A stretch of DNA of 64,000 bases from the NCBI GenBank assembly GCA_963709325.1, contig CAVPVV010000003.1, positions 248,001 through 312,000 of the forward strand, in the 5' to 3' direction. Shown here piece by piece: positions 29,035 through 39,265 of the stretch. Each line of letters begins with the position of its first letter. Position 1 is the stretch's first letter. A program made the position numbers and the translations under genes. Under the pieces are notes generated by a model. It did not search any database and was not told where the DNA came from. It saw only the letters and a list, made by a program, of their open reading frames with translations. The stretch comes from VFZN01 sp963709325. Lineage in GTDB: Bacteria; Acidobacteriota; Vicinamibacteria; Vicinamibacterales; UBA2999.

Positions 29035-30474
29035 ATGCGTCGCTCAACCGCTGTCCGGATCGCCGTGCTCCTCGCCAGCGTGACCGCGGCTGGACCGCTC
29101 ACCGCCGCCGACATGCCTGACTGGTCGCGGTTCCGCGGCCCCAACGGATCCGGCATCTCTACCGCCACGCGAGTTCCCGTGGAGTTCGGCCCGGGCAAGA
29201 ACCTGCTCTGGCGGCTGGATCTGCCTCAGGGACACTCATCGCCGATCCTCCTCGGCAACCGCATCTACCTGACCGGCTTTCGCGGCGACACCCTCGTGAC
29301 GCTCGCGATCGATCGGGAGACGGGCGCCCTGCTCTGGGAAAGGCCTGCGCCGCCGGTGAAGACGCGAGCGATCGACAAGCGCAACAATGCCGCCTCGCCG
29401 AGCCCGGCTGTCGAAGAGAACGGCGTCTACGTGTTCTTCCCGGACTACGGCCTGGTCGCCTACGATGCCGCGGGCACCCAGCTGTGGACGATGGCCCTTG
29501 GCCCGTTCACGAACATCTACGGGATGGGATCGTCGCCGATCATCGTCGGCGACATGCTGGTGCTCGCCTGCGACCAGAGCCTCGGTTCCTACGTGATGGC
29601 CCTCGACAAGCGCACGGGAAAGATCCGCTGGAAGGTCGAGCGGCCCGAAGCGAAGAGCGGCCATTCGACGCCTATCCTCTGGAAGGGACCTGACGGCAAG
29701 GACCAGCTCCTGCTCCCGGGCTCGTTCTTCCTCACGGCCTACGATGCCGCGACCGGCAAGAAGCTCTGGTGGGTGGGCGGCTTGTCGTTCGAGATGAAGT
29801 CCACGCCGGTGATGAGCCGCGACACCATTTACGTCAACGGCTATGGCGCGCCGGTCAACGATCCAGGCAACAAGGTCAGCGTGCCCTCGGCCGATGAGGT
29901 GTGGAAGACCGCCGACGCCGACGGCAACGGCACTCTATCGAAGAGCGAGTTCCCCAAGTTCACTCCGGCGTTCTGGTTCGACGTCGCCGATCTCGACACC
30001 AACGGCGTGCTGACGAAAGACGAGTGGTCCTACTATCGCGCCGCGCTCGATTCCGAGAACGGCATGCTCGCGATCAGGCTTGGTGGCTCGGGCGACATGA
30101 GCGATTCGGCGATTCGGTGGAAGTACCAGCGCACGGTCCCGCAGCTCCCCTCCCCGCTCCTCTACGGCGGCGTGCTCTACATGATCAACGACAACGGCAT
30201 CGTCACAGTGCTCAACCCGGACACCGGCGCGCTCCTCAAGCAGGGCCGCCTCACGGGCGCGCTCGGGCCGCACTTCTCGTCGCCAGTCGCCGCTGACGGA
30301 CACGTCTACTTCACGAGCGAGGCCGGCGCGGTGGTCGTGGTCAAGCCCGGCGAGGACCTGACGCCGATTGCCGTCAACGACCTCGGCGAGGACGCCTACG
30401 CGACGCCGGCGTTCGCCGACGGCCGCATCTACGTCCGGACGGTAGCGGCCTTGTACGCCTTCGGCGCGAAATAA
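29035..30474 (+). CDS. PQQ-like beta-propeller protein with two inserted EF-hands
   Basis: A 479-residue exported protein. A signal peptide (RIAVLLASVTAAGPLTAA) leads to PQQ-type propeller blades: WSRFRGPNGSGISTATRVPV, TLAIDRETGALLWERPAP, VMALDKRTGKIRWKVERPE, LTAYDAATGKKLWWVGG and TVLNPDTGALLKQGRLTG. Between blades it carries two canonical 12-residue calcium loops, Asp294 to Glu305 (DADGNGTLSKSE) and Asp319 to Glu330 (DLDTNGVLTKDE), an EF-hand pair. No catalytic residues of PQQ dehydrogenases stand out, so it may be a calcium-stabilised binding or BamB-like protein. The start at 29035 is supported by the signal peptide and the leaderless promoter spacing. Confidence 0.88.
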   Translation: MRRSTAVRIAVLLASVTAAGPLTAADMPDWSRFRGPNGSGISTATRVPVEFGPGKNLLWRLDLPQGHSSPILLGNRIYLTGFRGDTLVTLAIDRETGALLWERPAPPVKTRAIDKRNNAASPSPAVEENGVYVFFPDYGLVAYDAAGTQLWTMALGPFTNIYGMGSSPIIVGDMLVLACDQSLGSYVMALDKRTGKIRWKVERPEAKSGHSTPILWKGPDGKDQLLLPGSFFLTAYDAATGKKLWWVGGLSFEMKSTPVMSRDTIYVNGYGAPVNDPGNKVSVPSADEVWKTADADGNGTLSKSEFPKFTPAFWFDVADLDTNGVLTKDEWSYYRAALDSENGMLAIRLGGSGDMSDSAIRWKYQRTVPQLPSPLLYGGVLYMINDNGIVTVLNPDTGALLKQGRLTGALGPHFSSPVAADGHVYFTSEAGAVVVVKPGEDLTPIAVNDLGEDAYATPAFADGRIYVRTVAALYAFGAK

Positions 30475-30538
30475 GGCTCCAGGCTGTGGCGACGGCGAGC
30501 GGTCCGCCGAGCGATGCTAGCATCTGCTCGGAGACTTC

Positions 30539-33500
30539 ATGACGGCGAAGGTTCGCATCCTTCTGACGGCCGCTCTCGGCCTGATCACCATCACGCCAAC
30601 GGTGCTCACCCAATCCTCGACCGGGACCGCCGCGTCGCCGCTGCGCGGCTATACGCCGGCCCGCGCGCACGCCGAGCGCGACGTCGAGCGCACGCTGCAG
30701 GCGCTGCCCTCGCCGCAGCGCATCGAAGAGTGGCACCGCTACTTCACCGCTGAACCTCATCCCGCCACCTCGCCTCGGACCAAAGCCATCGCCGAGCGGA
30801 TCGCGCAGGCGTGGAAGGAGCAGGGTCTCGAGGACGTCACCATTCACCGCTACGACGTGCTCTCGTCGAACCCGCGCGAGGTCCGCGTCGAGATGGTGTC
30901 GCCGCGACACTACGTCCCGTCGCTCAAGGAAGACGCCTACAAGGAAGACCCCGACACCGCGAACAAGGACATCAGCCACGCCTGGCTGTCGTTCTCAGCA
31001 TCGGGAGACGTGACCGCGCCGATCGTCTACGCCAACAGCGGCAATCCGGAGGACTACGACCGGCTCCGCGCCGCCGGAATCGATCCGAAAGGCAAGATCG
31101 TCATCGTCCGCTACTCGAATCCGTACAGCTATCGGGGCTTCAAGGCGCTCACCGCGCAGCGCGAGGGCGCGGCGGGAATCATCGTCTACTCCGATCCGAT
31201 GGAAGACGGCTACACGAAGGGTGAGGTATTCCCGAAGGGGCCATGGGGCCCGGACAGCCATTTCCAGCGCGGCGGCATCGCCTACGACTACATCGTGCCT
31301 GGCGATCCGCTCACCCCGGGCTGGGCCTCGACACCCGGCGCGCACCGCATCAGCAAGGAGGAAGCGGTGTCGGTGCCGACGATCATGGGCGTGCCGATGT
31401 CGTGGCGCGACATCAAGCCGATTCTCGAGGCGCTCGGCGGCCCGCCGGCGCCGCCCGAGTGGAAGGGGGCGTTGCCGATCGACTACCGACTTGGCGGCGA
31501 GGCACGGGTTCACCTGAAGGTGGACATGCGCACCGACACGCAGCCGAACTGGGTAGTCGAAGGCCGCATCCGCGGCAGCGAACGGCCGGATGAATGGATC
31601 ACGCTCGGGAACCACCACGACGCGTGGGTGTTCGGCGGCGTCGATCCGAGCTCGGGCACCGCGACGATGATGGACCTGACGCGCTCGGTGGCCGAGATGG
31701 CGAAGAAGGGTCAGCGGCCGCGGCGGACGCTCATCTTCTGCGCGTGGGACGGCGAGGAGGTCACGCTCACCGGCTCGACGGAGTGGGGCGAACACTTCGC
31801 CGCCGAGCTGAAGAAGAAGCTGGTCGCCTATCTCAACGTGGACTCCTCGGCATCCGGCCCGCACCTCTCGGCTTCCGCGGTCGGCTCGCTGGCGCCGCTC
31901 CTGGTAGATGTCGCAAAGGACCTGAGGGATCCATCAGGTGTGTCGCTCTACGACGCCATGCGGAAGCCAGCCGGCGGTGCCCAGGGACCGGAGAACGGCC
32001 TCCTGCCGGATCAGGCATTGGTCCGGACGCGCATCGGCAGCGGCTCGGATCACACGGTGTTCCTGAATTTCCTCTCGCGTCCGGTCGTGGAGATGGGATT
32101 CGACGGGCCGTACGGCGTGTATCACTCGGCCTACGACGACCACTACTGGATCTCGCATATCGGCGACCCCGGATTCAAGTACCACACGCTGATGGCGCAG
32201 CTCTGGGGGACGATGGCGCTGCGCCTGGCGAACGCCGACGTGCTCCCGTACGCGATGGAGCCGTATGCGGCGAGCGTGCGGGAGTTCGTGCGCGAGCTGG
32301 ATGGTCTCAAGGGCGTTGACGGACATCTCGATCGTGCCCCGCTGGTCACCGCATCGCGGGAGCTGCGGGCCGCGGCCCGCCGGCTGGACAACGCGGTGGT
32401 GCGAGGCCTCGAGGCTGGGACCATCACGTCCGCGGCCGCCGATCGCTTGAACCAGGATCTGCTCGCGTTCGAGAACAACTGGGCCCATCCAGCCGGCATC
32501 CCCGGCCGGCCGTGGTTCAAGCACCTGCTGTTCGCGCCGCGCTACACCTACGCGGCGATGACGCTGCCAGGCGTCACCGAAGCCGCGGAACGCGGTGACT
32601 GGGCGCTGGCACACGAGCAGGCCACGCTTGTCCAGACCGCAATCGCCACGAACACGGCCCTGCTCAATGGCGCGGCCGACCGGATTGCCACGCCCGAATC
32701 CACGGGCGACACCCTCGAAAACCGCGTCCGCGCGATTCGCGATCGCGTGGACGGCCGCATGGCCGTGTATGTCGAGCATCTCGGCACCGGCGAGCGGGTC
32801 GCGATCGACGCAGACAGCGAGTACGAGACGTTCAGCGTGATCAAGATCCCGATCATGGCCACGGTGCTCGATCAGGTGCAGAACGGCAGGCTGAAGCTCG
32901 ATCAGCGGGTGACGCTCAAGGCCGAGCAGCGGCGGATCCCATCGGGCGTCCTCTACGCGCTCGACCCAGGGCTGCAGCCGACCGTGCGCGACCTGCTGAC
33001 GCTGATGACGATCATCAGCGACAACGAGGCCACCGACGCGCTGGCGGATCTGGTCGGTCGCGAGACCGTGACGAAGTACATGACCAGTCTCGGTCTCAGC
33101 CGGACGCGGATTCAGTTCTCAGACCTCGACTGGGACCGGCTGTGGCTCTCGACCCTGGACGCCAGCTATAAGGACGCGAGCGGGGATCGAACGGTCACGT
33201 TCCCCTTCGAGAAGTATCCGGCGGCCAACGTGAGCGATGCCTTCCGCCACGTCATCGAGGACACCGGCCTCTACTTCGGCCGCAGCACCGCACGCGAGAT
33301 CGGACAGCTGTTCGCGCGGATGGCGAAGGGCGAGCTCGTATCCAGGGACGCCAGCGCGCTGATGATCGGCATCCTGAAGAAGCAGCAGGTGAACGATCGC
33401 CTGCCGCGCTATCTCGGTGACGGCATCGAGATCGCCCACAAGACCGGCGATGGCCAACCCTGGGTGGCCAACGACGCCGGGATCATGTGGGTGAAGGGGC

Positions 33501-33637
33501 AGCCGATCGTCATCGTGGTGATGGCCGACCATCACCGCGGCTCGTCGAACGACCTGCGGATCGCCGAGGGGAAGATCGCCGCGACAGTTGCGAAGCACTA
33601 TGGCGGCGACGTCGATCCGGCCGGACTGGCGCGCTGA
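30539..33637 (+). CDS. M28 metallopeptidase (GCPII-like) fused to a class-A-beta-lactamase-like domain
   Basis: A 1032-residue exported fusion. Residues 1-25 are a signal peptide. Residues about 40-720 form a glutamate carboxypeptidase II-like M28B peptidase: a protease-associated domain (IVYANSGNPEDYDRL, GKIVIVRYSNPYSYRG) and a complete di-zinc site, His359, Asp369, catalytic Glu406 with Glu407, Asp435 and His529, then a helical dimerisation domain. Residues about 735-1020 form a class A beta-lactamase/D,D-peptidase-like fold with Ser766-x-x-Lys769, Ser827-Asp-Asn829 and Lys968-Thr-Gly970. An omega-loop Glu-x-x-Leu-Asn is not seen, so it may be a transpeptidase-type or other serine hydrolase rather than a true beta-lactamase. 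The reading frame is continuous. A -10-like TAGCAT lies at 30518-30523. Confidence 0.88.
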   Translation: MTAKVRILLTAALGLITITPTVLTQSSTGTAASPLRGYTPARAHAERDVERTLQALPSPQRIEEWHRYFTAEPHPATSPRTKAIAERIAQAWKEQGLEDVTIHRYDVLSSNPREVRVEMVSPRHYVPSLKEDAYKEDPDTANKDISHAWLSFSASGDVTAPIVYANSGNPEDYDRLRAAGIDPKGKIVIVRYSNPYSYRGFKALTAQREGAAGIIVYSDPMEDGYTKGEVFPKGPWGPDSHFQRGGIAYDYIVPGDPLTPGWASTPGAHRISKEEAVSVPTIMGVPMSWRDIKPILEALGGPPAPPEWKGALPIDYRLGGEARVHLKVDMRTDTQPNWVVEGRIRGSERPDEWITLGNHHDAWVFGGVDPSSGTATMMDLTRSVAEMAKKGQRPRRTLIFCAWDGEEVTLTGSTEWGEHFAAELKKKLVAYLNVDSSASGPHLSASAVGSLAPLLVDVAKDLRDPSGVSLYDAMRKPAGGAQGPENGLLPDQALVRTRIGSGSDHTVFLNFLSRPVVEMGFDGPYGVYHSAYDDHYWISHIGDPGFKYHTLMAQLWGTMALRLANADVLPYAMEPYAASVREFVRELDGLKGVDGHLDRAPLVTASRELRAAARRLDNAVVRGLEAGTITSAAADRLNQDLLAFENNWAHPAGIPGRPWFKHLLFAPRYTYAAMTLPGVTEAAERGDWALAHEQATLVQTAIATNTALLNGAADRIATPESTGDTLENRVRAIRDRVDGRMAVYVEHLGTGERVAIDADSEYETFSVIKIPIMATVLDQVQNGRLKLDQRVTLKAEQRRIPSGVLYALDPGLQPTVRDLLTLMTIISDNEATDALADLVGRETVTKYMTSLGLSRTRIQFSDLDWDRLWLSTLDASYKDASGDRTVTFPFEKYPAANVSDAFRHVIEDTGLYFGRSTAREIGQLFARMAKGELVSRDASALMIGILKKQQVNDRLPRYLGDGIEIAHKTGDGQPWVANDAGIMWVKGQPIVIVVMADHHRGSSNDLRIAEGKIAATVAKHYGGDVDPAGLAR

Positions 33638-33663
33638 GCCGCGGCCGCGACCGCGTGTGGCGT

Positions 33664-33699
33664 GATGCGCGACGATGCCGGGCGGCACCGTCGCGCATC
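33664..33699. terminator. Strong hairpin between convergent genes
   Basis: Two 16-base arms (33664-33679 and 33684-33699) pair with one mismatch around a GGGC loop. The hairpin sits between the stops of the M28 fusion gene and the DinB-like gene. Neither side has a clear U-tract, but the position fits a two-way terminator. Confidence 0.65.
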
Positions 33700-33713
33700 C
33701 ACAGTCCAAGAGG

Positions 33714-34298
33714 TCACTTGCTCCAGGGCGGGACGATCTTGTTCATGCGCGCGTAGGCGATCAGCTGGCCGAGGTGCTCGTGCAGATCGCCGCCGACGAG
33801 CAGCGCGATCGCGGCGGCCGAGCGCTGCTGGCCGAACAGGGCCCGCTTGCTGGTGAGCGATGCGTTGTCGATCGCCTCCAGCTGCGCCTTGGCGTGCGCG
33901 AATCCCTTGTTGATGTGATCGATGACCTCAGCCTTGGTGTTGAGTGAGCGCAGCTTGGTCATGTCATCCTTGCTCATCTCGACCGGCTTGCCACCGAACG
34001 AGTTCGGGATGAACGAGTAGCCTTCCATCGCCGCCAGCATCAGCACTTCGGCAACCGACCGCACGCCCTCCATCGGGCGCCAGTCGTACTTGTCCTGCGG
34101 AAACGCCTCGGCCAGACCGACGAACTTGCCGCGCACCACCTCGAGGTCGGCGAGGAACGAGGTCTTCAGCTCGGCAACCGATTCTTTCGACATCACATCC
34201 TGCGCGCGGGCGGGGGCTGGCACCAGCGCGAGACTCGCCGACATGGCGACAAGCGTGACGAGCGGGGTGAGGAAACGACGGCGTTTCTCGGGCGTCAT
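33714..34298 (-). CDS. DinB-family protein with signal peptide
   Basis: A 194-residue four-helix DinB/YfiT-like protein behind a signal peptide (TLVAMSASLALVPAPARAQ). Helices include LKTSFLADLEVVRGKFVGLA, RSVAEVLMLAAMEGYSFIP and LLVGGDLHEHLGQLIAYARM. The last holds two of the usual metal-binding His; the first conserved His of the family, expected near VLMLAAMEGY, is missing. DinB proteins are metal-dependent thiol transferases or unknowns; an exported form is common in Acidobacteriota and its substrate is not known. AAGGAG precedes the ATG at 34298. Confidence 0.8.
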   Translation of the reverse strand: MTPEKRRRFLTPLVTLVAMSASLALVPAPARAQDVMSKESVAELKTSFLADLEVVRGKFVGLAEAFPQDKYDWRPMEGVRSVAEVLMLAAMEGYSFIPNSFGGKPVEMSKDDMTKLRSLNTKAEVIDHINKGFAHAKAQLEAIDNASLTSKRALFGQQRSAAAIALLVGGDLHEHLGQLIAYARMNKIVPPWSK

Positions 34299-34316
34299 AC
34301 GGGCTCCTTCCAGGGT

Positions 34317-35921
34317 TCAGAACAACTTACGATAATCCGAGTAATCGACGGGTACGGCAATCACGAGGTTCCGCCGATCCGCGAGGGCGCTGGCCGCAGC
34401 GTCGGCCAGCTCGGCCGGCTTGCTCGTTCGTACCGCGGCCACGCCGCAGGCCTCGGCCATCTTCACGGTATCGATAGGGCCGAAATCCATGCGGTACGGT
34501 TCGAGTTTGCGATTTTCCTGGGCCAGCTTGATGAGCGAATAGCTGCCGTCCTCGAGCACGACCGTCACGAAGCGTGCGCCGACGCGCGAAGCAGTCTCCA
34601 GTTCCTGCGCATTCATCGAGAAACCCCCGTCGCCAACCGCGGCCAGCACCGGCTGGTCGGGCCGCGCCAGGCTGGCGCCCAGTGCAGCGCTGATCCCGTA
34701 TGCCATTCCGGACAGCCCGTTCGACATCCAGAACGTTTCGGGCACGCGGCTCGGCCAGAACTGGCCGAACAGGTATTTGTGCGAGCCGACATCGGTGGTG
34801 ACGATGGTGTTGGCGGGCGCTGCGCCGGCCAGCGCGCGGATGATATCGCCCGGCCAGATCACGCCGAGGCGAGACGAGCCATCGAGCAACGCTCGACGGC
34901 GCTGCTGAAATGACGCAAATGGCGCCTGCCAGGCGCGCGGCGCCGGCCCGGCGTCCAGCAGCGCGTCGATGAACGCCGCGTGATCAACCAGCTCGACGCC
35001 TTCGGGCAGGCGATCCACGGCGTTCGGGGCGTCGAGCACCCAGTGGATTGGCAATTCGGCATGCCAGGTCTTGTCCACTTCAACCGGATCGAGGCCGAAC
35101 CCGATCCGCAGATCCGCGGCCTCGAGCGCCTCGCAGAGCAGCCCGTCGGCGGCCATGCCGCTCACTACCCCGACAAAGTTCGGTCCGGTTTCGTCAACGA
35201 TGCCCTTCACCTTCGGCGTCACCGCCACCGGCAGGTTCCACGAGTCCAGCCACTGCCGGAGACGCGGCGCAAGCGACGCATCCACGCCGAGGCCGATGAC
35301 CACGAGCGGGCGCTCGGCATCCGCGAGCTTGTCACGGACGAGCGCCGCCTGCGCGCGCGGATCGCCCAGGACGAGGGCGCGCCGTCCTTCCGCCGCTGTT
35401 GCGACCGGCGATGGCTCCTGCATGCTCTTCACCGCTTCACGCGCGGAGAGCGTCAGGTATGACACGGCGAACGGCCGCCGTCGCGCTTCCGTTATTGCCC
35501 TGGTGACCACGCTGTCTGCGTTCGATGCCGTCACTGAATCGACGAATCGGCACACCGGCCGGTAGACATCGTCGAGCGGGAGCAGCTGGTGGGTGTGCGC
35601 GGCCGGGAACTCGGCGGGAATCTGGGCGGTAATCGCCAGCAGCGGCTCCTGATCGAGATAGGCATTCGCGATCGGCAGCATCAGGTTGGCGGCGCCGGGG
35701 CCGAGCGTTGCCACCGTCACACCGGCGGTGCCGCGCAGCTTGCCGTAGACCGCGGCCGCGAGCCCCGCGTTGGCTTCGTGCCGCATCAGCACGAAGTCCA
35801 CGCCGACCTTCCGCAGTTCGTCGATCAGAACGAGGACTTCCCCACCCGGGAGCCCGAACACGCGATCGATGCCGGCGGCGGCAATCGATCGGGCAACAGC
35901 AGCGGCAACGGTGCTGGTCAT
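34317..35921 (-). CDS. Thiamine-diphosphate-dependent enzyme, acetolactate-synthase-like
   Basis: A 534-residue ThDP enzyme of the acetolactate synthase/benzoylformate decarboxylase class. The N-terminal domain has GLPGGEVLVLIDEL and the catalytic Glu49 in RHEANAG; the middle domain is FAD- or nucleotide-binding-like (ERPLVVIGLGVDASLA); the C-terminal domain binds ThDP-Mg through GDGGFSMNAQELETA. The usual Asn-Asn or Asn-Asp of the second half of the motif is replaced by Glu-Asp in VVLEDGSYSLIK, so metal binding may differ. No small regulatory subunit is adjacent, which argues against a classical AHAS role. The start at 35921 is 7 nt after CATACT, another leaderless candidate. Confidence 0.85.
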   Translation of the reverse strand: MTSTVAAAVARSIAAAGIDRVFGLPGGEVLVLIDELRKVGVDFVLMRHEANAGLAAAVYGKLRGTAGVTVATLGPGAANLMLPIANAYLDQEPLLAITAQIPAEFPAAHTHQLLPLDDVYRPVCRFVDSVTASNADSVVTRAITEARRRPFAVSYLTLSAREAVKSMQEPSPVATAAEGRRALVLGDPRAQAALVRDKLADAERPLVVIGLGVDASLAPRLRQWLDSWNLPVAVTPKVKGIVDETGPNFVGVVSGMAADGLLCEALEAADLRIGFGLDPVEVDKTWHAELPIHWVLDAPNAVDRLPEGVELVDHAAFIDALLDAGPAPRAWQAPFASFQQRRRALLDGSSRLGVIWPGDIIRALAGAAPANTIVTTDVGSHKYLFGQFWPSRVPETFWMSNGLSGMAYGISAALGASLARPDQPVLAAVGDGGFSMNAQELETASRVGARFVTVVLEDGSYSLIKLAQENRKLEPYRMDFGPIDTVKMAEACGVAAVRTSKPAELADAAASALADRRNLVIAVPVDYSDYRKLF

Positions 35922-35928
35922 CGCCGTA

Positions 35929-35934
35929 AGTATG
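35929..35934 (-). promoter_or_regulatory. -10 element CATACT for leaderless ThDP enzyme gene
   Basis: CATACT on the minus strand lies exactly 7 nt before ATG 35921. Confidence 0.4.
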
Positions 35935-36006
35935 CCCGAAGCCCCGCTCTGCTAGACTGCTGCACACCTCCGATCGAGGTCATCACCTTTTCTCCAGGGA
36001 CACATC

Positions 36007-39000
36007 ATGACTGCATATCGACGCGGACGGCTGACGTGGGCGGGCATCGCGCTGCTTGCCCTCGGCCTGACCGCGTGGCCCCCTGCCATCGCCCCGGTCA
36101 CGGCCCAGGCGCCGGCGATCGACCCGGCGCTGTTGAACTCGTATAAGTGGCGGAGCATCGGTCCCGACCGCGGCGGGCGCTCCATCGCGGTGTCGGGCGT
36201 GAAGGGCCGGCCGCTCGACGCCTACTTTGGCGCTGTCGGCGGCGGCTTGTGGAAGACCACCGATGGCGGCACCACGTGGGCGCCGGTCACCGACGGGCAG
36301 ATCACCAGTTCGTCCGTCGGCGCCGTGGCGGTGTCCGAGTCGAATCCCGACGTGCTCTACATCGGCATGGGCGAGGCGTGCATCCGCGGCAACATCATGC
36401 CGGGTGACGGCGTCTACAAGTCGACCGACGCCGGCAAGACCTGGAGCAATGTCGGCTTCCACGAGACCGATGCGATCTCGAAGATCCGCATCCACCCCAC
36501 CAATCACGACATCGTCTTCGTCGCCAGCTTCGGCCGTTACGGGGGGCCGAGCCAGGAGCGGGGACTGTTCAAGAGCACCGACGGCGGCAAGAACTGGAAG
36601 AAGGTGCTCTACCGGGACGACAAGACCGGCGCCGTGGACGTGGCGATCGATCGGCGCAATCCGAATGTGATGTTCGCCGCCCTGTGGGAGGCCTATCGCG
36701 TCGAGTATCAGATGTCGAGCGGCGGCCCCGGCAGCGGGCTGTTCAAATCAACCGACGGCGGCGAAACGTGGACCGAGATCACCCGCGCCAAGGGACTGCC
36801 GGCGGGAATGGTCGGCAAGATCGGGATTGCGATTTCCGGCGCTGACTCGAAGCGCATCTACGCGCTGGTCGAGAACGAGAACGGCGGCCTGTTCGTCTCC
36901 GACGACGCCGGCGAGAGCTGGACGCTCGCCAACGCGGCCCGCAGCGTGCGCCAGCGTGCTTTCTACTACACGCACGTCGCGGCCGATCCGAACAACAAGG
37001 ACACCGTCTACATGCTCAACACGAGCGCGTTCCGCTCGACCGACGGCGGCAAGACACTGACCAACATCGGCCAGGGGACCCACGGCGACCACCACGACCT
37101 CTGGATCGATCCGGGCGACTCGGAGCACGTCGTGCTCGGTAACGACGGCGGCGGCGCCATCACCTATCGCGTTTCCGCGCCGCGTCCGAACTGGAGCGAC
37201 CAGGATTTTCCGACCGCGCAGTTCTACCACGTCACGACCACCGCGCACCTGCCGTTCCACGTCTGCGGTGCGCAGCAGGACAACAGCACAATGTGCGTGC
37301 CAAGCGACCGCAACCTCAGCTAGCGGGTTCGGGCGCATTCCGCCGGTGCAGCCCTACGAGGCCGGTGGCGGCGAGCCTGGCTACATCGCCGCCGATCCGC
37401 GCGACCCGGACGTGTTCTTTGCCGGCGCCAACAACGGCTCGTTCCTCACGCGCCTCAACCGCCGCACCGGCGACTTCAAGGAAGTCGGCGCCTACCCGCG
37501 GTTCTTCTCCGGCGAGCCGTCGAAAGACGTCAAGGAACGGTGGCAGTGGACCTACCCGATTGTCTTTTCCTACGTCGATCCGACGGTGATCTACGCAAGC
37601 TCGCAGCGTATCTGGAAGTCCACCAACGGCGGCGATACCTGGGAAGCCATCAGCGGCGACCTCTCGCGGCACGACCCGAAGACGATGGAGGAATCGGGCG
37701 GCCCGATCACCCACGACATGAACAGCCCTGAGATCTACGGGACGGTGTTCTCGCTGGCGCCAGGCCGCAAGGACATCAACCTGATCTGGGCAGGATCCGA
37801 CGACGGCCTGATCCAGGTCACGCGTGACGGAGGCAAGAACTGGACGAACGTCACGCCGCGCGACATGCCGGATCTCGGGCGCGTCAGTCAGATCGATTCG
37901 TCTGCGTTCGACGACGGCACCGCCTACGTCGCGGTGAAGAAGATGCTGCTCGGCGACGTCTCGCCGTACATCTTCAAGACCACCGACTTCGGCAAGTCGT
38001 GGACGAAGATCGTGAGCGGTATTCCCGCCAACGACTACGTGCACGTGGTCCGCGCCGACACCAAGCGCAAGGGGCTGCTCTACGCCGGCACGCAGCACGG
38101 CGCCTACATCTCGTTCGACGACGGCGGGCAGTGGCTGCAAGTTCGTCAACGGCCTCCCCGACGTGCCGGTCTCCGATATCTGGGTTACCGACAACGCGCT
38201 GGCGATTGCGACCCACGGCCGCAGCTTCTACGTGATGGACAACGTCGAAACGCTGCGGCAGTTCGGACAGGCGCCGCTCACCGACGTGTTCCTTTTCAAG
38301 CCGGCAAGCACGATTCGCGGCGACCGCGCCGCCATCGACTACTACCTGAAGGCGCAGCCGAAGAGCGTTGACCCTGGAGTTCCTCGACGCCCAGGGCCAG
38401 GTGGTGCGGTCGTTCACGGGTCTGCGTACCGAAGGAAGGCCAGGCTGCTGCTCCGGCCAGCGACGACGAGTTCCCGCGGGGACCGCAGGGTCCGGCGATG
38501 ACGGCCGGGATGAACCGGTTCAACTGGGACCTCAACTCGACCGGCGTGGTCACGTTCCCGGGGATGATCCTGTGGGGCGCGACGCAGAACGGGCCAATGG
38601 TGCTGCCCGGCACTTACCAGGTGAAGCTGACCGCCGACGGCGTCACCAGCACGCAGCCGCTGACCATCGTCAAGCATCCGCTCCGCAACATCAGCGACGC
38701 CGACCTGCAGTACCAGTGGGATCTCGCCTCGCGGATCCGCGACAAGGTGAATGACGCAAACCAGTCAGTGATTCGCATCCGGCGGATGAAGACCGATATC
38801 GCGGCCCGGATCAAGGACGCGCCCAAGGAAGTGGTTGCCGCCGGCGAGCAGCTGATGCAGGCGCTCTCGGTCGTCGAAGAAGACGTCTACCAGGTTCGGA
38901 ACCAGAGCAACCAGGATCCGTTGAACTTCCCGATCAAGACGAACAACCGGCTCGCCTCGCTGCTGCGGGTTGCGGTGTCCGGCGAGGGGCGACCGACCGG

Positions 39001-39142
39001 CAACGTGGAGCCGATTTTCAAGGAGCTCTCGGCCGAGCTCGACGGGCACACGACGCGGCTGAACAAGACGGTGGCCGATCAACTGCCCGCGTTCAACCGG
39101 ATGCTCACGCGCATCAAGCGTGAGCCGGTGAGTGACAAGTAG
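36007..39142 (+). CDS. Large secreted sortilin/BNR-type beta-propeller protein, four frameshifts
   Basis: An exported propeller protein of about 1044 residues, of the VPS10/sortilin-like, glycosidase-like type common in Acidobacteriota and Bacteroidota. The signal peptide ends near PVTAQ. Asp-box motifs recur: GGLWKTTDGGTTW, GVYKSTDAGKTW, GLFKSTDGGKNW, GLFKSTDGGETW, RIWKSTNGGDTW and IFKTTDFGKSW. A helical C-terminal part (RIRDKVNDANQSVIRIRRMK) follows a beta domain. The frame changes near 37320, 38140, 38365 and 38440. At 37320 removing one T from AGCTAGC restores Ser-Ser-Gly-Phe-Gly. All four breaks are +1, so sequence error is likely. The role may be protein binding or glycan hydrolysis; no catalytic site can be shown. 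Confidence 0.82.
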
Positions 39143-39265
39143 ACGCCGGCACCAGCCCGGGCTCCAGGTCTGACGGCGTCGCGGACAACCGCGACCCGTC
39201 GGCTCCGGCGCGAAGTTTGCTGGACACGCGTCCATGTCCGCACACAGGGCGCAACGCGAACAAGT

